This document shows, piece after piece, positions 25,052 through 34,155 of a stretch of DNA of 64,000 nucleotides. This DNA comes from Azospirillaceae bacterium (GTDB lineage Bacteria; Pseudomonadota; Alphaproteobacteria; Azospirillales; Azospirillaceae), in contig DASQNC010000071.1 in assembly GCA_035645145.1 (NCBI GenBank), forward strand, positions 1 through 64,000, in the 5' to 3' direction. The position numbers and the translations under genes are program-made. Under the pieces are notes generated by a model. That model was not told the origin of the DNA and searched no databases. It saw only the letters and a list, made by a program, of their open reading frames with translations. Every line of letters starts with the position of its first letter. Position 1 is the stretch's first letter.

Positions 25052-27244
25052 TCAGGCGGCCGGTGCGCGGCTCGTCTGCGCCAACGGCAGGATGGGCAGG
25101 CTCACGGCGAAGCGCTTGCCCTGGGGCAGCGTCTCGGTGGTGAGCCGGCCGCCAAGCTGCTGCGCCAGGATCAAGACCAGCTTCAGCCCCAGGCTCTCCG
25201 ACCGTTGGGGGTCGAAGCCTTCGGGAAGTCTTTCACCGTCGTCCTCCACCGTAAGGCGCACCGTGCCGTCTTCGGCCGTGGCGCGGACGGCGATGGTTCC
25301 ACCGGGCCCGCCCTTGTGGGCATGGCGGAAGGCGTTGGTCAGAAGCTCGTTCAGGATCAGCGCAAAGGGCACAAGATGGTCGGACGGCAGCAGGATGTCG
25401 CCCGCCTCCACCGACAGGTGCACGCGGCCGGCGCTCCCCGATTGGTGCGCCGAGGCGATCTGCTGGGCCAGGGTCGAGACGTAGGTGCCGATATTGGCAC
25501 GGGTCAGGTCCCGGCCATGGTAGAGCGCCTGGTGCACGGCGGCGATGGCGTGGATGCGTGCGATCGCCTGCTCGAACTGGGCCCGCATGGCGGGGTCGGC
25601 GATGCGGCGGGCCTGCAGGTTCATGACGCTGGAAACGGTCTGCAGGCTGTTCTTGACCCGGTGGTGAACCTCCTGCAAGGCCGATTCCCGCTGCGTCAGC
25701 GCCGCCTTCAGTTCGGTCTCCATACGCTTGCGGTCGCTGATGTCGACCGTGCTGCCGACCGTGCGGACCACCCGTCCTTCGTCGTCGCGGAGCAGAAGGC
25801 TGCGGTCCCACACATCCACCCAGTGCCCGTCCTTGTGGCGCACCCGGTATTCGCAGGCGATGTGGGTTTCGGTCCCGCTCAGGGCTTCGCCCCAGAACCT
25901 GTCCCAACGGGACAGGTCCTCGGGGTGGATGCGGGACCGCCATGCCTCGGGACCGCCGCCGAACTCCTCGGGCGTCAGGCCGATGATCTCCTTCAGCCCT
26001 TCGGACCGGAAGATGCGGTTGGTCCGGACATCCCAATCGTACACCATGCCCGCCACGGCCTGTGCGGCCAGGCGGAAACGTTCCTCGTTCTCGCGCATGA
26101 CCGCTTCGGAACGGTGGCTCAGGGTGACGTCGTGGAAGAAGTGGGCGACGCGGTTGTCGCCAACGCGGAACGCGTACACCTCGAACCAGCGGTCGAGCGA
26201 CCCGGAATAGCTCTGGAAGCGGACCGCCTCACCGGATTCGGCCGCACGGGTGTACGCCTCGATCCAATGCGGAGCCAGGTCCGGCAGGAGTTCCCGGGCG
26301 GTACGGCCGCGCGTGGCGTTGGGCGGAAGCCCCGTCAGGCGGCCGAAGGCGGGGTTGACCTCCAGGAACCGGTAGTCCACGGGTTGCCCATCCGCATCAC
26401 GGATGATTTCGTAGAACCCGAAGCCCTCGGACATCGACGTGAAGAGGGTGCGGTACCGCTCCTCCGACCATGTCAACTGGGCTTCCGCGTCCTTCTGCGC
26501 GGTGACATCCAGGTTGATCCCGACGAAACGCACGGGCTGGCCGTCGGCGTCGCGCTCCACCTCGCCGCGCGAGGCCAGCCATCGCACCGATCCATCGGGC
26601 CGAACGATCCGGAAGCGCGCGTCGAAGGGGCTTTCCCCGCGGATGGCGGCTTCGACCTGGGCGCGGGCGAACGCTCGGTCTTCGGGGTGCACCAGTTCCA
26701 AAATCCCCTCGGCCGTCGGCGTGAAGCGGTCCCGCTCCAGTCCCAGCAACCGATAGAGGCTGGACGACCAGCCGATCTCACCGGTGACGAGATTCCATTC
26801 CCAGTCGCCGACGCCGCCGGCATCCTGCGCGCGGTGCAGGCGGGCGCGGCTTTCCTTCAGCTCGGCCGTGGTGTCGCTCAGCGCCTTCAGTGAGCGTCGG
26901 AGCATGACCACCGGGATGCAGGCGAATATCGCCGCGACCGGGAACGCGGCAAGGCTCCAAACCTCCGGCCATTCCAACCCGAAGGCGCCGTACGGCGGCA
27001 GGAAGAAATAGACCGCGGCGACGGTCGCCAGCAGGATCGCCACGACGGTCGGCCCCACGCCGCCGAGGTAGCAAGCCAGCACGACGGCCGGCAGCAGCGT
27101 GACGTAGGCCAGACCGGCGCCCATCGGCGCGATGGAAAGGCGCACACCCACCGCCACAAGCACGAGCAGCACCGCGGCGCCATATGCGAAGACAGGCGTT
27201 CCGTACGGGCTGTGGCGTTCGATCCCGTCCTGGATTCCGACCAT
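25052..27244 (-). CDS. DUF4118/PAS sensor histidine kinase (HisKA_2 type)
   Basis: The protein has 730 residues. An N-terminal DUF4118-like membrane region (about 20-115) has four hydrophobic helices, including FFLPPYGAFGLEWPEVW. Three PAS domains follow, with PAS/PAC marks such as WEWNLVTGEIGWSSSLYRLLG, FRIVRPDGSVRWLASRGEV, and VYDWDVRTNRIFRSEGL with DGHWVDVWDRSLLL. The kinase part has EVHHRVKNSLQTVSSVMNLQ (HisKA_2, phospho-His near residue 527) and an ATPase with LILNELLTNAFRHA near residue 635. Such kinases often feed PhyR-type general stress or orphan regulators, but no response regulator is adjacent. AAGGGATGG precedes ATG 27244. Confidence 0.88.
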   Translation of the reverse strand: MVGIQDGIERHSPYGTPVFAYGAAVLLVLVAVGVRLSIAPMGAGLAYVTLLPAVVLACYLGGVGPTVVAILLATVAAVYFFLPPYGAFGLEWPEVWSLAAFPVAAIFACIPVVMLRRSLKALSDTTAELKESRARLHRAQDAGGVGDWEWNLVTGEIGWSSSLYRLLGLERDRFTPTAEGILELVHPEDRAFARAQVEAAIRGESPFDARFRIVRPDGSVRWLASRGEVERDADGQPVRFVGINLDVTAQKDAEAQLTWSEERYRTLFTSMSEGFGFYEIIRDADGQPVDYRFLEVNPAFGRLTGLPPNATRGRTARELLPDLAPHWIEAYTRAAESGEAVRFQSYSGSLDRWFEVYAFRVGDNRVAHFFHDVTLSHRSEAVMRENEERFRLAAQAVAGMVYDWDVRTNRIFRSEGLKEIIGLTPEEFGGGPEAWRSRIHPEDLSRWDRFWGEALSGTETHIACEYRVRHKDGHWVDVWDRSLLLRDDEGRVVRTVGSTVDISDRKRMETELKAALTQRESALQEVHHRVKNSLQTVSSVMNLQARRIADPAMRAQFEQAIARIHAIAAVHQALYHGRDLTRANIGTYVSTLAQQIASAHQSGSAGRVHLSVEAGDILLPSDHLVPFALILNELLTNAFRHAHKGGPGGTIAVRATAEDGTVRLTVEDDGERLPEGFDPQRSESLGLKLVLILAQQLGGRLTTETLPQGKRFAVSLPILPLAQTSRAPAA

Positions 27245-27342
27245 GAACCATCCCTTGCCTGCCCGACCGCGCACAGGCGTACCTCCATCCGTGGAGCGCG
27301 CCCGGTCCAGAGGGTCGTACTCCATCCGTCCGTTCCATGAAG

Positions 27343-27382
27343 CAAATTGACGGGCCAGTCGGTTCCACTCGATCGGAATTTG
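27343..27382. repeat. AAATT hairpin element, copy 1
   Basis: A 40-base sequence begins CAAATT and ends AATTTG, with GGTTCC at the centre. It is about 75% identical to 43551-43590, with identical ends and centre. The ends pair as a 6-bp stem and the centre forms a short second stem. It lies between folE and the kinase gene, both leftward. AT-rich ends in GC-rich DNA are unusual. Confidence 0.55.
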
Positions 27383-27438
27383 CCTCACCATGGCCGTCTT
27401 ACGGGATCGGCCCCTGTCCGCCAAGCGGGTCCACGGGT

Positions 27439-28107
27439 TCAGGCCGTCTCGCGGCTGTGGGGGTTGCCGATCATGGCCAGGAACTCGCGCCGGGTGCTGG
27501 GATCGTCCCGGAACGCGCCCAGCATGCGGCTGGTCACCATGATCACGCCCGGCTTGTGAACCCCGCGTGTGGTCATGCATTGGTGCGTCGCCTCGATCAC
27601 CACCGCCACGCCCTTGGGCTGCAAGACCTCGTCGAAGGTGTTGGCGATCTGCGCCGTCATCTTCTCCTGGATCTGCATGCGCTTTGCGAAGGCTTCGACC
27701 ACGCGTGCCAGCTTGGAAATGCCGACGACGCGGCTGCGCGGCAGGTACGCCACATGCGCCTTGCCGATGATCGGGGCCAGATGGTGCTCGCAATAGCTTT
27801 CGAACCGGATGTCCCGCAGCACGACCATCTCGTCGTAGCCGTCGGTTTCCTCGAAGGTCCGCTGCAGCAGGTCGACCGGATCCTGCGCATAGCCCTGGAA
27901 CCATTCCTCGTAGGCCTTCGCCACCCGTTTCGGCGTGTCCCGCAGGCCTTCGCGCGACGGGTCGTCGCCCGCCCAGCGGATCAGGGTACGGACCGCCTCC
28001 TCGGCCTCCGCCCGGGTCGGCCGGACCACGGCCTCGACCGTCCGGCGACCGTGCGTCGGACCGGGGACCACATTCTCGGTCGATGCTTGCGGCTTGGTTG
28101 GGGTCAC
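27439..28107 (-). CDS. folE: GTP cyclohydrolase I
   Basis: The protein has 222 residues. It converts GTP to 7,8-dihydroneopterin triphosphate for folate and queuosine-type pathways. Signatures are [18 protein letters not shown], the zinc and catalytic motif [20 protein letters not shown] near residue 102, [20 protein letters not shown], and the second zinc Cys in [13 protein letters not shown]. The C-terminus is [12 protein letters not shown] 28107 was chosen because GGAAGGAAGGAA lies about 7 bases upstream and the N-terminus is then short and variable. It diverges from a small charged protein gene. Confidence 0.95.
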   Translation of the reverse strand: MTPTKPQASTENVVPGPTHGRRTVEAVVRPTRAEAEEAVRTLIRWAGDDPSREGLRDTPKRVAKAYEEWFQGYAQDPVDLLQRTFEETDGYDEMVVLRDIRFESYCEHHLAPIIGKAHVAYLPRSRVVGISKLARVVEAFAKRMQIQEKMTAQIANTFDEVLQPKGVAVVIEATHQCMTTRGVHKPGVIMVTSRMLGAFRDDPSTRREFLAMIGNPHSRETA

Positions 28108-28282
28108 AGGGTGGTTCCTTCCTTCCGAACACGTCTCACAAACTGGAATGCCCTGCCACCGGTTCAAGGCCGCCGCGCGACCCTTCACCCGTCCGGGTTG
28201 CGCGGTGCCGAAAGCCGGGAACCGGCCGCCGCGGCGCCGGTTGCCGGCATCGGAGCATCCGATCCGATGGAGAGCATCGCAC

Positions 28283-28504
28283 ATGGCCGACAAGCATCAA
28301 CAATCCCCCGAGCACCAGCGTGCCCACGATCTGGCGGAACAGGCGCTCGACAAGGCCGAGAAGGGCAACACCGCCGCCGCCCGCAAACTCCTCGACCAGG
28401 CCAAGGGCATCGACCCGAAAATCGGCGAGGAAATGACGCGCGAAATCGAGGAGGAGCGCCGGCAGGCGGAGTCGTTCCAGGGGAAAGGGACGTCGAAGGG
28501 CTGA
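28283..28504 (+). CDS. Small charged hypothetical protein
   Basis: The product has 73 residues: [20 protein letters not shown] at the start, then [20 protein letters not shown] in a TPR-like helical pair, then a glutamate-rich tail. It looks soluble and all-helical, like a single TPR or antiparallel helix hairpin. The family is not recognised with certainty. A GGAG lies upstream of ATG 28283. It diverges from folE and ends 16 bases before the stop of the convergent EVE gene. Confidence 0.7.
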   Translation: MADKHQQSPEHQRAHDLAEQALDKAEKGNTAAARKLLDQAKGIDPKIGEEMTREIEEERRQAESFQGKGTSKG

Positions 28505-28520
28505 GGGCGGCGCCCGCGCA

Positions 28521-28937
28521 TCAGGCCGGAATGCCCGCCAGCTCGCACGCCCGCGCCCACTGCTCGGGCGTGACCGGGCAGACCGACAGGCGCGACTGGC
28601 GGATCAGCTGCATCCCCGAAAGGACCGGGTCGTCCTTCATCTGCTTCAACGTCACCGGCGTTCGCACGGGTGCCACCGGGGTCACGTCCACCATGACGAA
28701 CCGGCCGGCCGGGTCGGACGGGTCCGGATAGGCCTCGCGGGCGATCTCGCACACGCCCACGATCTCCGTCCCCTCGTTGGAGTGGTAGAAGAACGCCCGG
28801 TCGCCGACCCTCATGGCCTTCAGGTTGTTGGCGGCCTGATGATTGCGCACGCCGTCCCAATGGGTGCGGCCGTCCCGCACCAACTGGGACCAGGCATACT
28901 TGAACGGCTCGGACTTCAGCAGCCAATAGGCCGGCAT
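28521..28937 (-). CDS. EVE domain protein
   Basis: The protein has 138 residues and belongs to the PUA-like EVE (thymocyte nuclear protein 1) family, which binds modified bases in DNA or RNA. Motifs are AYWLLKSEPFKYAWSQLV at the start, WDGVRNHQAANNLKAMRVGDRAFFYHSNEG in parts, VGVCEIAREAYPDP, and LKQMKDDPVLSGMQLIRQSRLSVCPVT. It follows the YCII gene by 2 bases. The pair EVE-YCII next to gpsA-tsaD is common in alphaproteobacteria by memory. Its role here is unknown. Confidence 0.9.
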   Translation of the reverse strand: MPAYWLLKSEPFKYAWSQLVRDGRTHWDGVRNHQAANNLKAMRVGDRAFFYHSNEGTEIVGVCEIAREAYPDPSDPAGRFVMVDVTPVAPVRTPVTLKQMKDDPVLSGMQLIRQSRLSVCPVTPEQWARACELAGIPA

Positions 28938-28939
28938 GT

Positions 28940-29224
28940 TCAGGCCTTCGGGAACACTTGCCGCCACGGGCGGATGGTGGTCCGCTCGAACAGCCCCGCC
29001 TTGGCGTAGGGGTCCGTCGCGCAGAAACGTTCGATGTCGGCGCGGTCCTCGGCCTGGATAACCAGCAGGCTGCCGATCGCGCTGGCGCCGTCGTCGGTCA
29101 GCAGCGGGCCGGCGAAGACGACCCGGTCGACGTTCCGTTCCAGGTACTCGAGATGGGCCTGCCGGGTCTCGGCGCGCAATGCGCCATGATCCGGCTTGTC
29201 CAGGCATTCGACCGCGAACAGCAT
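28940..29224 (-). CDS. YCII-related domain protein
   Basis: The protein has 94 residues of YciI family: MLFAVECLDKPDHGALR, EYLERNVDRVVFAGPLLTDDG, GSLLVIQAEDRADIERFCATDPYAKAGLFERTTIRPW. The His and Asp pair typical of YciI-like dimeric alpha-beta barrels is visible. Biochemical function is unknown. GGGAGG precedes ATG 29224. It lies 83 bases after the gpsA stop and 2 bases before the EVE start. Confidence 0.9.
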   Translation of the reverse strand: MLFAVECLDKPDHGALRAETRQAHLEYLERNVDRVVFAGPLLTDDGASAIGSLLVIQAEDRADIERFCATDPYAKAGLFERTTIRPWRQVFPKA

Positions 29225-29307
29225 GTTTCCTCCCAGGGCCATCGGTGCGCGCGACGGTAGCGCACGGCTCGCCGGTGATCCAGGGCCGCCGGGAGGTCTT
29301 CGGGCCT

Positions 29308-30333
29308 TCAAACCGTTTCCGCCTTGAACGGCCGGTCCAACAGGGCGGCGATGGTGGCGTCCAGCTCGGCACCCCGGTTCAGGATCGCATCCACGGCGGC
29401 GCAGATGGGCATCTCCACGCCCGCCCGCGCGGCCCGCGCCACCACGGCCGGGGCCGACGCGACGCCCTCGGCCACCGAGGCCTTGCCGGCCAGGGCCTGC
29501 GCCAGGGTCCTGCCCTCGCCCAGGGCCAGTCCCACCGACATGTTGCGCGACTGCGGACTGGAGCAGGTCAGCACCAGATCGCCCAGGCCGGACAGGCCGG
29601 CCAGCGTTCCGGCCCGGCCGCCCAGGCGCACGGCCAGACGGGTCACCTCGGCCATGCCGCGGGTGATCAGCGCCGCGCGCGCATTGTCGCCCATGCGCCG
29701 GCCCGTCACGATGCCGCAGGCGATGGCCAGCACGTTCTTGACCGCCCCGCCCACCTCGACCCCCACCGGATCGTCGGAGCTGTAGGGACGGAAGGTCCGG
29801 CTGCCGAGCGCGGCCGCCAGCCTGTCCGCCAGGCCCGGATCCGACGCCGCCAGCGTCACCGCCGCGGGCAGGCCACGGGCCACCTCGGCGGCGAAGGTGG
29901 GGCCGGACAGCACGGCCAACGGGTTCGCGGCCGGCAGCACGGCGGCCGCCACCTCGCTCATCAGGCGGCCGGTTCCCTGCTCGATGCCCTTGGCGCACAG
30001 CACCACCGGCACACCCGGCCGCAGGTGCGGCGCAAGGCCGGCCGCGACACCGCCCAGATGCTGGGCCGGAACGACCAGCAGCACGGCATCCGAGTCGGCC
30101 GCCGCGGACAGGTCGCCGGTGGCACGGATGGCGGGGTCGATGGGCACACCGGGCAGATAGACCGGATTGCCGCGGCCGGAGTTGACGGCCTCCGCCAGCC
30201 CGGGATCGCGCACCCACAGGGCCGTCCGCCGCCCGGCCCGGTGCGCCTGCACCGCCAGCGCCGTGCCCCAGGCGCCGCCGCCCACGACCAGGACGCGGTC
30301 CAATGCGTCGGCGCGAAGACCGGCCGCCGTCAC
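29308..30333 (-). CDS. gpsA: Glycerol-3-phosphate dehydrogenase [NAD(P)+]
   Basis: It reduces dihydroxyacetone phosphate to sn-glycerol-3-phosphate for phospholipid synthesis. The protein has 341 residues. The Rossmann motif [15 protein letters not shown] is near residue 15. [19 protein letters not shown] and [15 protein letters not shown] follow, and the catalytic lysine is in [35 protein letters not shown] is also typical. GTG 30333 overlaps the tsaD stop (GTGA), so the pair is coupled. It links functionally with the distant ugp and glpK genes through the G3P pool. Confidence 0.94.
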   Translation of the reverse strand: MTAAGLRADALDRVLVVGGGAWGTALAVQAHRAGRRTALWVRDPGLAEAVNSGRGNPVYLPGVPIDPAIRATGDLSAAADSDAVLLVVPAQHLGGVAAGLAPHLRPGVPVVLCAKGIEQGTGRLMSEVAAAVLPAANPLAVLSGPTFAAEVARGLPAAVTLAASDPGLADRLAAALGSRTFRPYSSDDPVGVEVGGAVKNVLAIACGIVTGRRMGDNARAALITRGMAEVTRLAVRLGGRAGTLAGLSGLGDLVLTCSSPQSRNMSVGLALGEGRTLAQALAGKASVAEGVASAPAVVARAARAGVEMPICAAVDAILNRGAELDATIAALLDRPFKAETV

Positions 30334-31403
30334 GCCTTCACCCCCGCGCCGCGGGCGGGTGCGGCGTCCGGGTCCAGCGGCCAGCGCGGACGCGGGGCGA
30401 AGTCCAGCCCATCGACCAGGCCAAGGCCCAGCCGCTCCACCCCGGCCCAGGCCACCATGGCGGCATTGTCGGTGCACAGGCGCAGCGGCGGTGCGGCGAA
30501 ACCCACCCCGGCCTTCGCGGCCGCCCCGGCCAGCGCCGCGCGCACCGTGCGGTTCGCCGCCACGCCCCCGGCCACCACCAGATGACCGCCATCCGGGAAC
30601 TCGTCCTTGAAGCGCGCCAGCGCGCGGGCCGTGCGGTCCACCAGCACGTCGGCGATGGCCTGCTGGACGGCGGCCGCCAGATCCGCCCGGTCCTGCGGGT
30701 CGAGGGGGCCGGCGGGAAGCCTGTCCAACTGCTGCCGCACGGCCGTCTTGAGGCCCGAGAACGAGAAGTCGCACCCCGGACGGCCCAGCATCGGCCGCGG
30801 CAGGGGGAACCGGCCGGGATCACGGGCCTGCGTGGCCGCGCGCTCCAGCGCCGGGCCGCCGGGATAGCCCAGGCCCATCAGCTTCGCGGTCTTGTCGAAG
30901 GCCTCGCCCACCGCATCGTCGATCGTGGTGCCATAGCGCCGGTACCGGCCCACCCCGGCCACCGCCAGAAGCTGGCAATGTCCGCCCGAAACCAGGAGCA
31001 GCAGGTAGGGAAAGGGCACGTTGTCGGTCAGCCGCGCCGTCAGGGCATGCGCTTCCAGATGGTTCACCGCCAGGAACGGGATGCGCCGGGCGGATGCGAT
31101 CGCCTTGGCCGTCATCACGCCGACCATCACGCCGCCGATCAGGCCCGGCCCGCCCGTGGCCGCCACCCCGTCCAGATCGTCCAGCCCCAGCCCGGCTTCG
31201 GCCAGGGCGCGGGCGATGAGCCCGTCCAGGTGATCCAGGTGCGCCCGCGCCGCGATCTCCGGCACCACGCCGCCATAAGGGGCATGCTCGTCCAATTGCG
31301 AGAGGACGAGGTTGGCGCGGACCGTGCGCCCGCCGTCGACGATGGCGGCGGCCGTTTCGTCGCAGCTGGTTTCGATCCCCAGGACAATAGGCTTAACACT
31401 CAT
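30330..31403 (-). CDS. tsaD: tRNA N6-adenosine threonylcarbamoyltransferase
   Basis: The Kae1/Gcp/YgjD-family subunit of the t6A machinery that modifies A37 of ANN-decoding tRNAs. The protein has 357 residues. ASKHA signatures are [28 protein letters not shown] with the iron-binding His pair, [36 protein letters not shown] and [16 protein letters not shown] 31403 gives [16 protein letters not shown]. It overlaps gpsA at its end. In relatives it diverges from hemC; here a lipoprotein hydrolase gene lies between. Confidence 0.95.
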   Translation of the reverse strand: MSVKPIVLGIETSCDETAAAIVDGGRTVRANLVLSQLDEHAPYGGVVPEIAARAHLDHLDGLIARALAEAGLGLDDLDGVAATGGPGLIGGVMVGVMTAKAIASARRIPFLAVNHLEAHALTARLTDNVPFPYLLLLVSGGHCQLLAVAGVGRYRRYGTTIDDAVGEAFDKTAKLMGLGYPGGPALERAATQARDPGRFPLPRPMLGRPGCDFSFSGLKTAVRQQLDRLPAGPLDPQDRADLAAAVQQAIADVLVDRTARALARFKDEFPDGGHLVVAGGVAANRTVRAALAGAAAKAGVGFAAPPLRLCTDNAAMVAWAGVERLGLGLVDGLDFAPRPRWPLDPDAAPARGAGVKA

Positions 31404-31429
31404 AAGAGATTTTTTACCTCGTTTGCTTA

Positions 31430-31460
31430 GGCTCTGTCCCGAAATTCCGGGACCGGAGCC
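31430..31460 (+). promoter_or_regulatory. 5' leader hairpin covering the ribosome-binding site
   Basis: GGCTC-T-GTCCCG (31430-31441) pairs with CGGGAC-CG-GAGCC (31448-31460), an 11-bp interrupted stem. The right arm contains GGAG (31455-31458), the only Shine-Dalgarno-like motif, 8 bases before ATG 31467. The fold would hide the ribosome-binding site of the lipoprotein hydrolase. Confidence 0.45.
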
Positions 31461-31466
31461 ACGCAC

Positions 31467-32405
31467 ATGCTGTCCAGATGGTCACTGCCTCGGACTTGGC
31501 TGCGCCCTTCGGGGTTGCGCCGGCTGACGGCAATGGCCGCCTCCCTGGCATGGCTGTCGGCCTGTGCGGCGTCCGGCGGTTCCGGCTCGCCCGTCGCACG
31601 GCCTGCCATTGTCCCACCGCAGGACGGTCCGTCCGGCGCCTTCGTCGTTCCGCCCGGCGGGCCGGTGCCCGGCGTCGGCGAGACGCTGATCGACCCGGAC
31701 CGGTCCATCGTGCTGATCTTCAACCACGGGTCGGTCAGCGAGTTCTCGCCCGATCCCTGCCAGCCCGACCTCGCCCGGCCCCTGAGCACGACGCCCGAGA
31801 TGATGCTCGATCTCGCCGGAAGCCGGGTCGGGCCCTACACGCTGGTCGTCTACGCCTACTGCACCCCTTCGAAACTCGGTGACTACCGGTACACCAGCGG
31901 CACCGGTGAGTTGAAGGTGGAACGTCGCACGCGGGAGATCGCGGCCCTGACCGCCCGCTTCCGCGCCCAGGGTGTTCCGGCCGAGCGGATCTTCCTGTCC
32001 GGCCAGTCCGCCGGCGGGTGGGCGTCGCTGCTGCTTGCGCGCCGCCAGCCCCACGCGTTCAACGCCGCGATCGCCTTTGCACCGGCGTTCGCCGGCGAGT
32101 GGCGCAAGCGGCCTGCCGCCTGGCAGTCGCAGCACGACCGTCTATTCGCCGAGATCGCCGGCGGCGCGCCGTTGCCGTCGCTGGTCTTCGCGTTCGAGGG
32201 CGACACCTACAACACCCCCGACGCCCTGGCCCCCTTGACGGCGGTGCCCGGTGTCGATCTGCGGGCATTGCCGGGCGACGCCATCGGCGGCATTTCCTGC
32301 CAACCCTATTTCCCGCACGTGAACGCGCACCTGGACTGCTTCCGCCGGACGCAGGCGGGCGAAATCCTGCGCTTCATCGCCGCGCGGGTGGGCCCGTCCG
32401 TCTGA
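31467..32405 (+). CDS. Putative lipoprotein alpha/beta hydrolase
   Basis: The protein has 312 residues. A basic N-terminus and hydrophobic stretch end in LSAC, a lipobox, which predicts export and lipid attachment. The mature part has a nucleophile elbow [17 protein letters not shown] (GxSxG) near residue 172, and late FVFEGD-type and NAHLDCF regions that could give the acid and His. The substrate is unknown; the fold resembles serine esterases. It sits between tsaD and hemC, which usually adjoin. A hairpin covers its ribosome-binding site. Confidence 0.75.
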   Translation: MLSRWSLPRTWLRPSGLRRLTAMAASLAWLSACAASGGSGSPVARPAIVPPQDGPSGAFVVPPGGPVPGVGETLIDPDRSIVLIFNHGSVSEFSPDPCQPDLARPLSTTPEMMLDLAGSRVGPYTLVVYAYCTPSKLGDYRYTSGTGELKVERRTREIAALTARFRAQGVPAERIFLSGQSAGGWASLLLARRQPHAFNAAIAFAPAFAGEWRKRPAAWQSQHDRLFAEIAGGAPLPSLVFAFEGDTYNTPDALAPLTAVPGVDLRALPGDAIGGISCQPYFPHVNAHLDCFRRTQAGEILRFIAARVGPSV

Positions 32406-32447
32406 CGGGCGTTGCGGAGGCCGCGCGGGCGCCCTAAACCCGTGCCC

Positions 32448-33383
32448 ATGGTCCCCCTTCTTCGTATCGGCACCCGTGGCAGCCCCCTCGCCCTTGCGCA
32501 GGCGCGCGAGGTGCGCGACCGGCTGGCCGCGGCCCACCCTGAGCTGGCATCCGCCGATGCCATTGCCATCGTCCCCATCAAGACCACCGGCGACCGCATC
32601 CAGGACCGGACGCTGGCGGAAGCCGGGGGCAAGGGCCTGTTCACCAAGGAGATCGAGGACGCGCTGATCGCCGGGGCGGTGGATCTGGCCGTCCACTCCA
32701 TGAAGGATATGCCGACCTGGCTGCCGGACGGGCTGGAGATGGCGTGCTATCTCCCCCGCGAGGACCCGCGCGACGCCTTCTTCGCGCGCGGTCCCGCCAC
32801 GGGCCTGTCCGACCTGCCGGCGGGTGCGGTGGTGGGCACCGCCAGCCTGCGCCGCCAAGCCCAGGTGCTGCTGCGCCGTCCGGATGTGCGCGTCGTTCCG
32901 ATCCGCGGCAATGTGGACACGCGGATCCGTAAGCTGAACGAGGGCGAGGTGGACGCCACGCTGTTGGCGCTCGCCGGCCTCAAGCGGCTGGGGCTGGCCG
33001 ACCGTGCCACCTGCGTGCTGTCCACCGACGAAATGCTGCCGGCCGTCGCCCAGGGGTGCATCGGGATCGAGATCCGGACCGGGGATGACGCCACCCGCCG
33101 GTACCTCGCGCCGCTGGACTGCCCGGCGACCCGCAGCCGGGTGACCGCGGAACGGGCCCTGTTGGCGGTTCTGGACGGATCCTGCCGGACGCCGATCGCC
33201 GCCCTGGCCGAAATCGGGGCCGCCGGCACCCTGTCGCTGCGCGGCCTGGTCGCGGATCCCGCCGGCACCCGGGTGGTCCATGTGGGGACGGATGGGCCGG
33301 TGGCGGATGCGGAACGGCTGGGCCGCGACGCGGGCGCGGAGCTGAAGGCCAAGCTGCCGCCGGACTTCTTCGCCTCGGGGTGA
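32448..33383 (+). CDS. hemC: Hydroxymethylbilane synthase (porphobilinogen deaminase)
   Basis: The protein has 311 residues. It condenses four porphobilinogen molecules. Motifs are RIGTRGSPLALAQA at the N-terminus, IKTTGDRIQDRTL, GKGLFTKEIEDALI, AVHSMKDMPTWLPDGL, GTASLRRQAQVLLRRPD and RGNVDTRIRKL. The dipyrromethane cofactor cysteine is in LDGSCRTPIAALA. ATG 32448 is preferred; a GTG two codons upstream is possible. It begins the run hemC-hemD-mitofilin-hemY. Confidence 0.95.
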   Translation: MVPLLRIGTRGSPLALAQAREVRDRLAAAHPELASADAIAIVPIKTTGDRIQDRTLAEAGGKGLFTKEIEDALIAGAVDLAVHSMKDMPTWLPDGLEMACYLPREDPRDAFFARGPATGLSDLPAGAVVGTASLRRQAQVLLRRPDVRVVPIRGNVDTRIRKLNEGEVDATLLALAGLKRLGLADRATCVLSTDEMLPAVAQGCIGIEIRTGDDATRRYLAPLDCPATRSRVTAERALLAVLDGSCRTPIAALAEIGAAGTLSLRGLVADPAGTRVVHVGTDGPVADAERLGRDAGAELKAKLPPDFFASG

Positions 33384-33393
33384 GGTCCGCCGG

Positions 33394-34155
33394 ATGAGGG
33401 CCGCGGCGGCACGTAGCATCCTGCTCACCCGGCCACGGGTGGACGCCGACGCCCTTGGCGCACGCCTCCGCCAAGCCGCCACGACCGCCGGCATTGGAAC
33501 AGGGTTCGACATCATCGCGGCCCCCATGCTCGAAATCGTTCCGCGTCCGGGGCCGGCGCTGGATCTCGACGGCGTACAGGCGGTCCTTGCGACCAGCCGG
33601 AACGGTGTACGGGCCCTGGCGGCCCGCACCGCACGACGCGACCTGCCCCTGTACGCGGTTGGCGACGGCACCGCGGCCGAGGCGCACGCCGCCGGCTTCA
33701 CGGCCGTGGAGAGTGCGTCCGGCGACGTCGCGGCCCTGGCGGCCCTGGCCGCCCGGCGGCTGCGTCCGCAGGACGGGGTGCTGGTCCATGCGGCGGGGGC
33801 GGAACGGGCCGGCGCATTGGCCGGAACCCTTGCCGGCATAGGGTTCCACACCCGGGTCGAGGTTTTGTACGAAGCCCGGCCGGCGGCCAGCCTGCCCGAT
33901 GCGGCCGCGTCCGCGCTTCTGGGGCAATCCATTGGTATTGTGGCGTTTTTCTCTCCCCGCACCGCGCGTACCTTTGCTACGGTCGCCGTACGGTCGGGCC
34001 TCGTCGACGGCTGTCGCAGCGCCGTCGCCGTGTGTTTGAGCGACGCTGTCGCGAATACCGTGCGTACATTGCCTTGGCGCGATGTACGCATCGCGGCCCG
34101 GCCCGATCAGGACTCCCTGGTCGCCCTTATCCTCGCCACGATGGATCGCCCATGA
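33394..34155 (+). CDS. hemD: Uroporphyrinogen-III synthase
   Basis: The protein has 253 residues. HemD closes and inverts ring D of hydroxymethylbilane. Sequence conservation in this family is low. Supporting marks are ILLTRPRVDADALGARL at the start, VLATSRNGVRALAAR, LYAVGDGTAAEAHAAGF, the hinge region with VLVHAAGAERAGAL, VEVLYEARPA and FFSPRTARTFATV. Start and position, 10 bases after hemC and overlapping the next gene by ATGA, support the call. Confidence 0.92.
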   Translation: MRAAAARSILLTRPRVDADALGARLRQAATTAGIGTGFDIIAAPMLEIVPRPGPALDLDGVQAVLATSRNGVRALAARTARRDLPLYAVGDGTAAEAHAAGFTAVESASGDVAALAALAARRLRPQDGVLVHAAGAERAGALAGTLAGIGFHTRVEVLYEARPAASLPDAAASALLGQSIGIVAFFSPRTARTFATVAVRSGLVDGCRSAVAVCLSDAVANTVRTLPWRDVRIAARPDQDSLVALILATMDRP

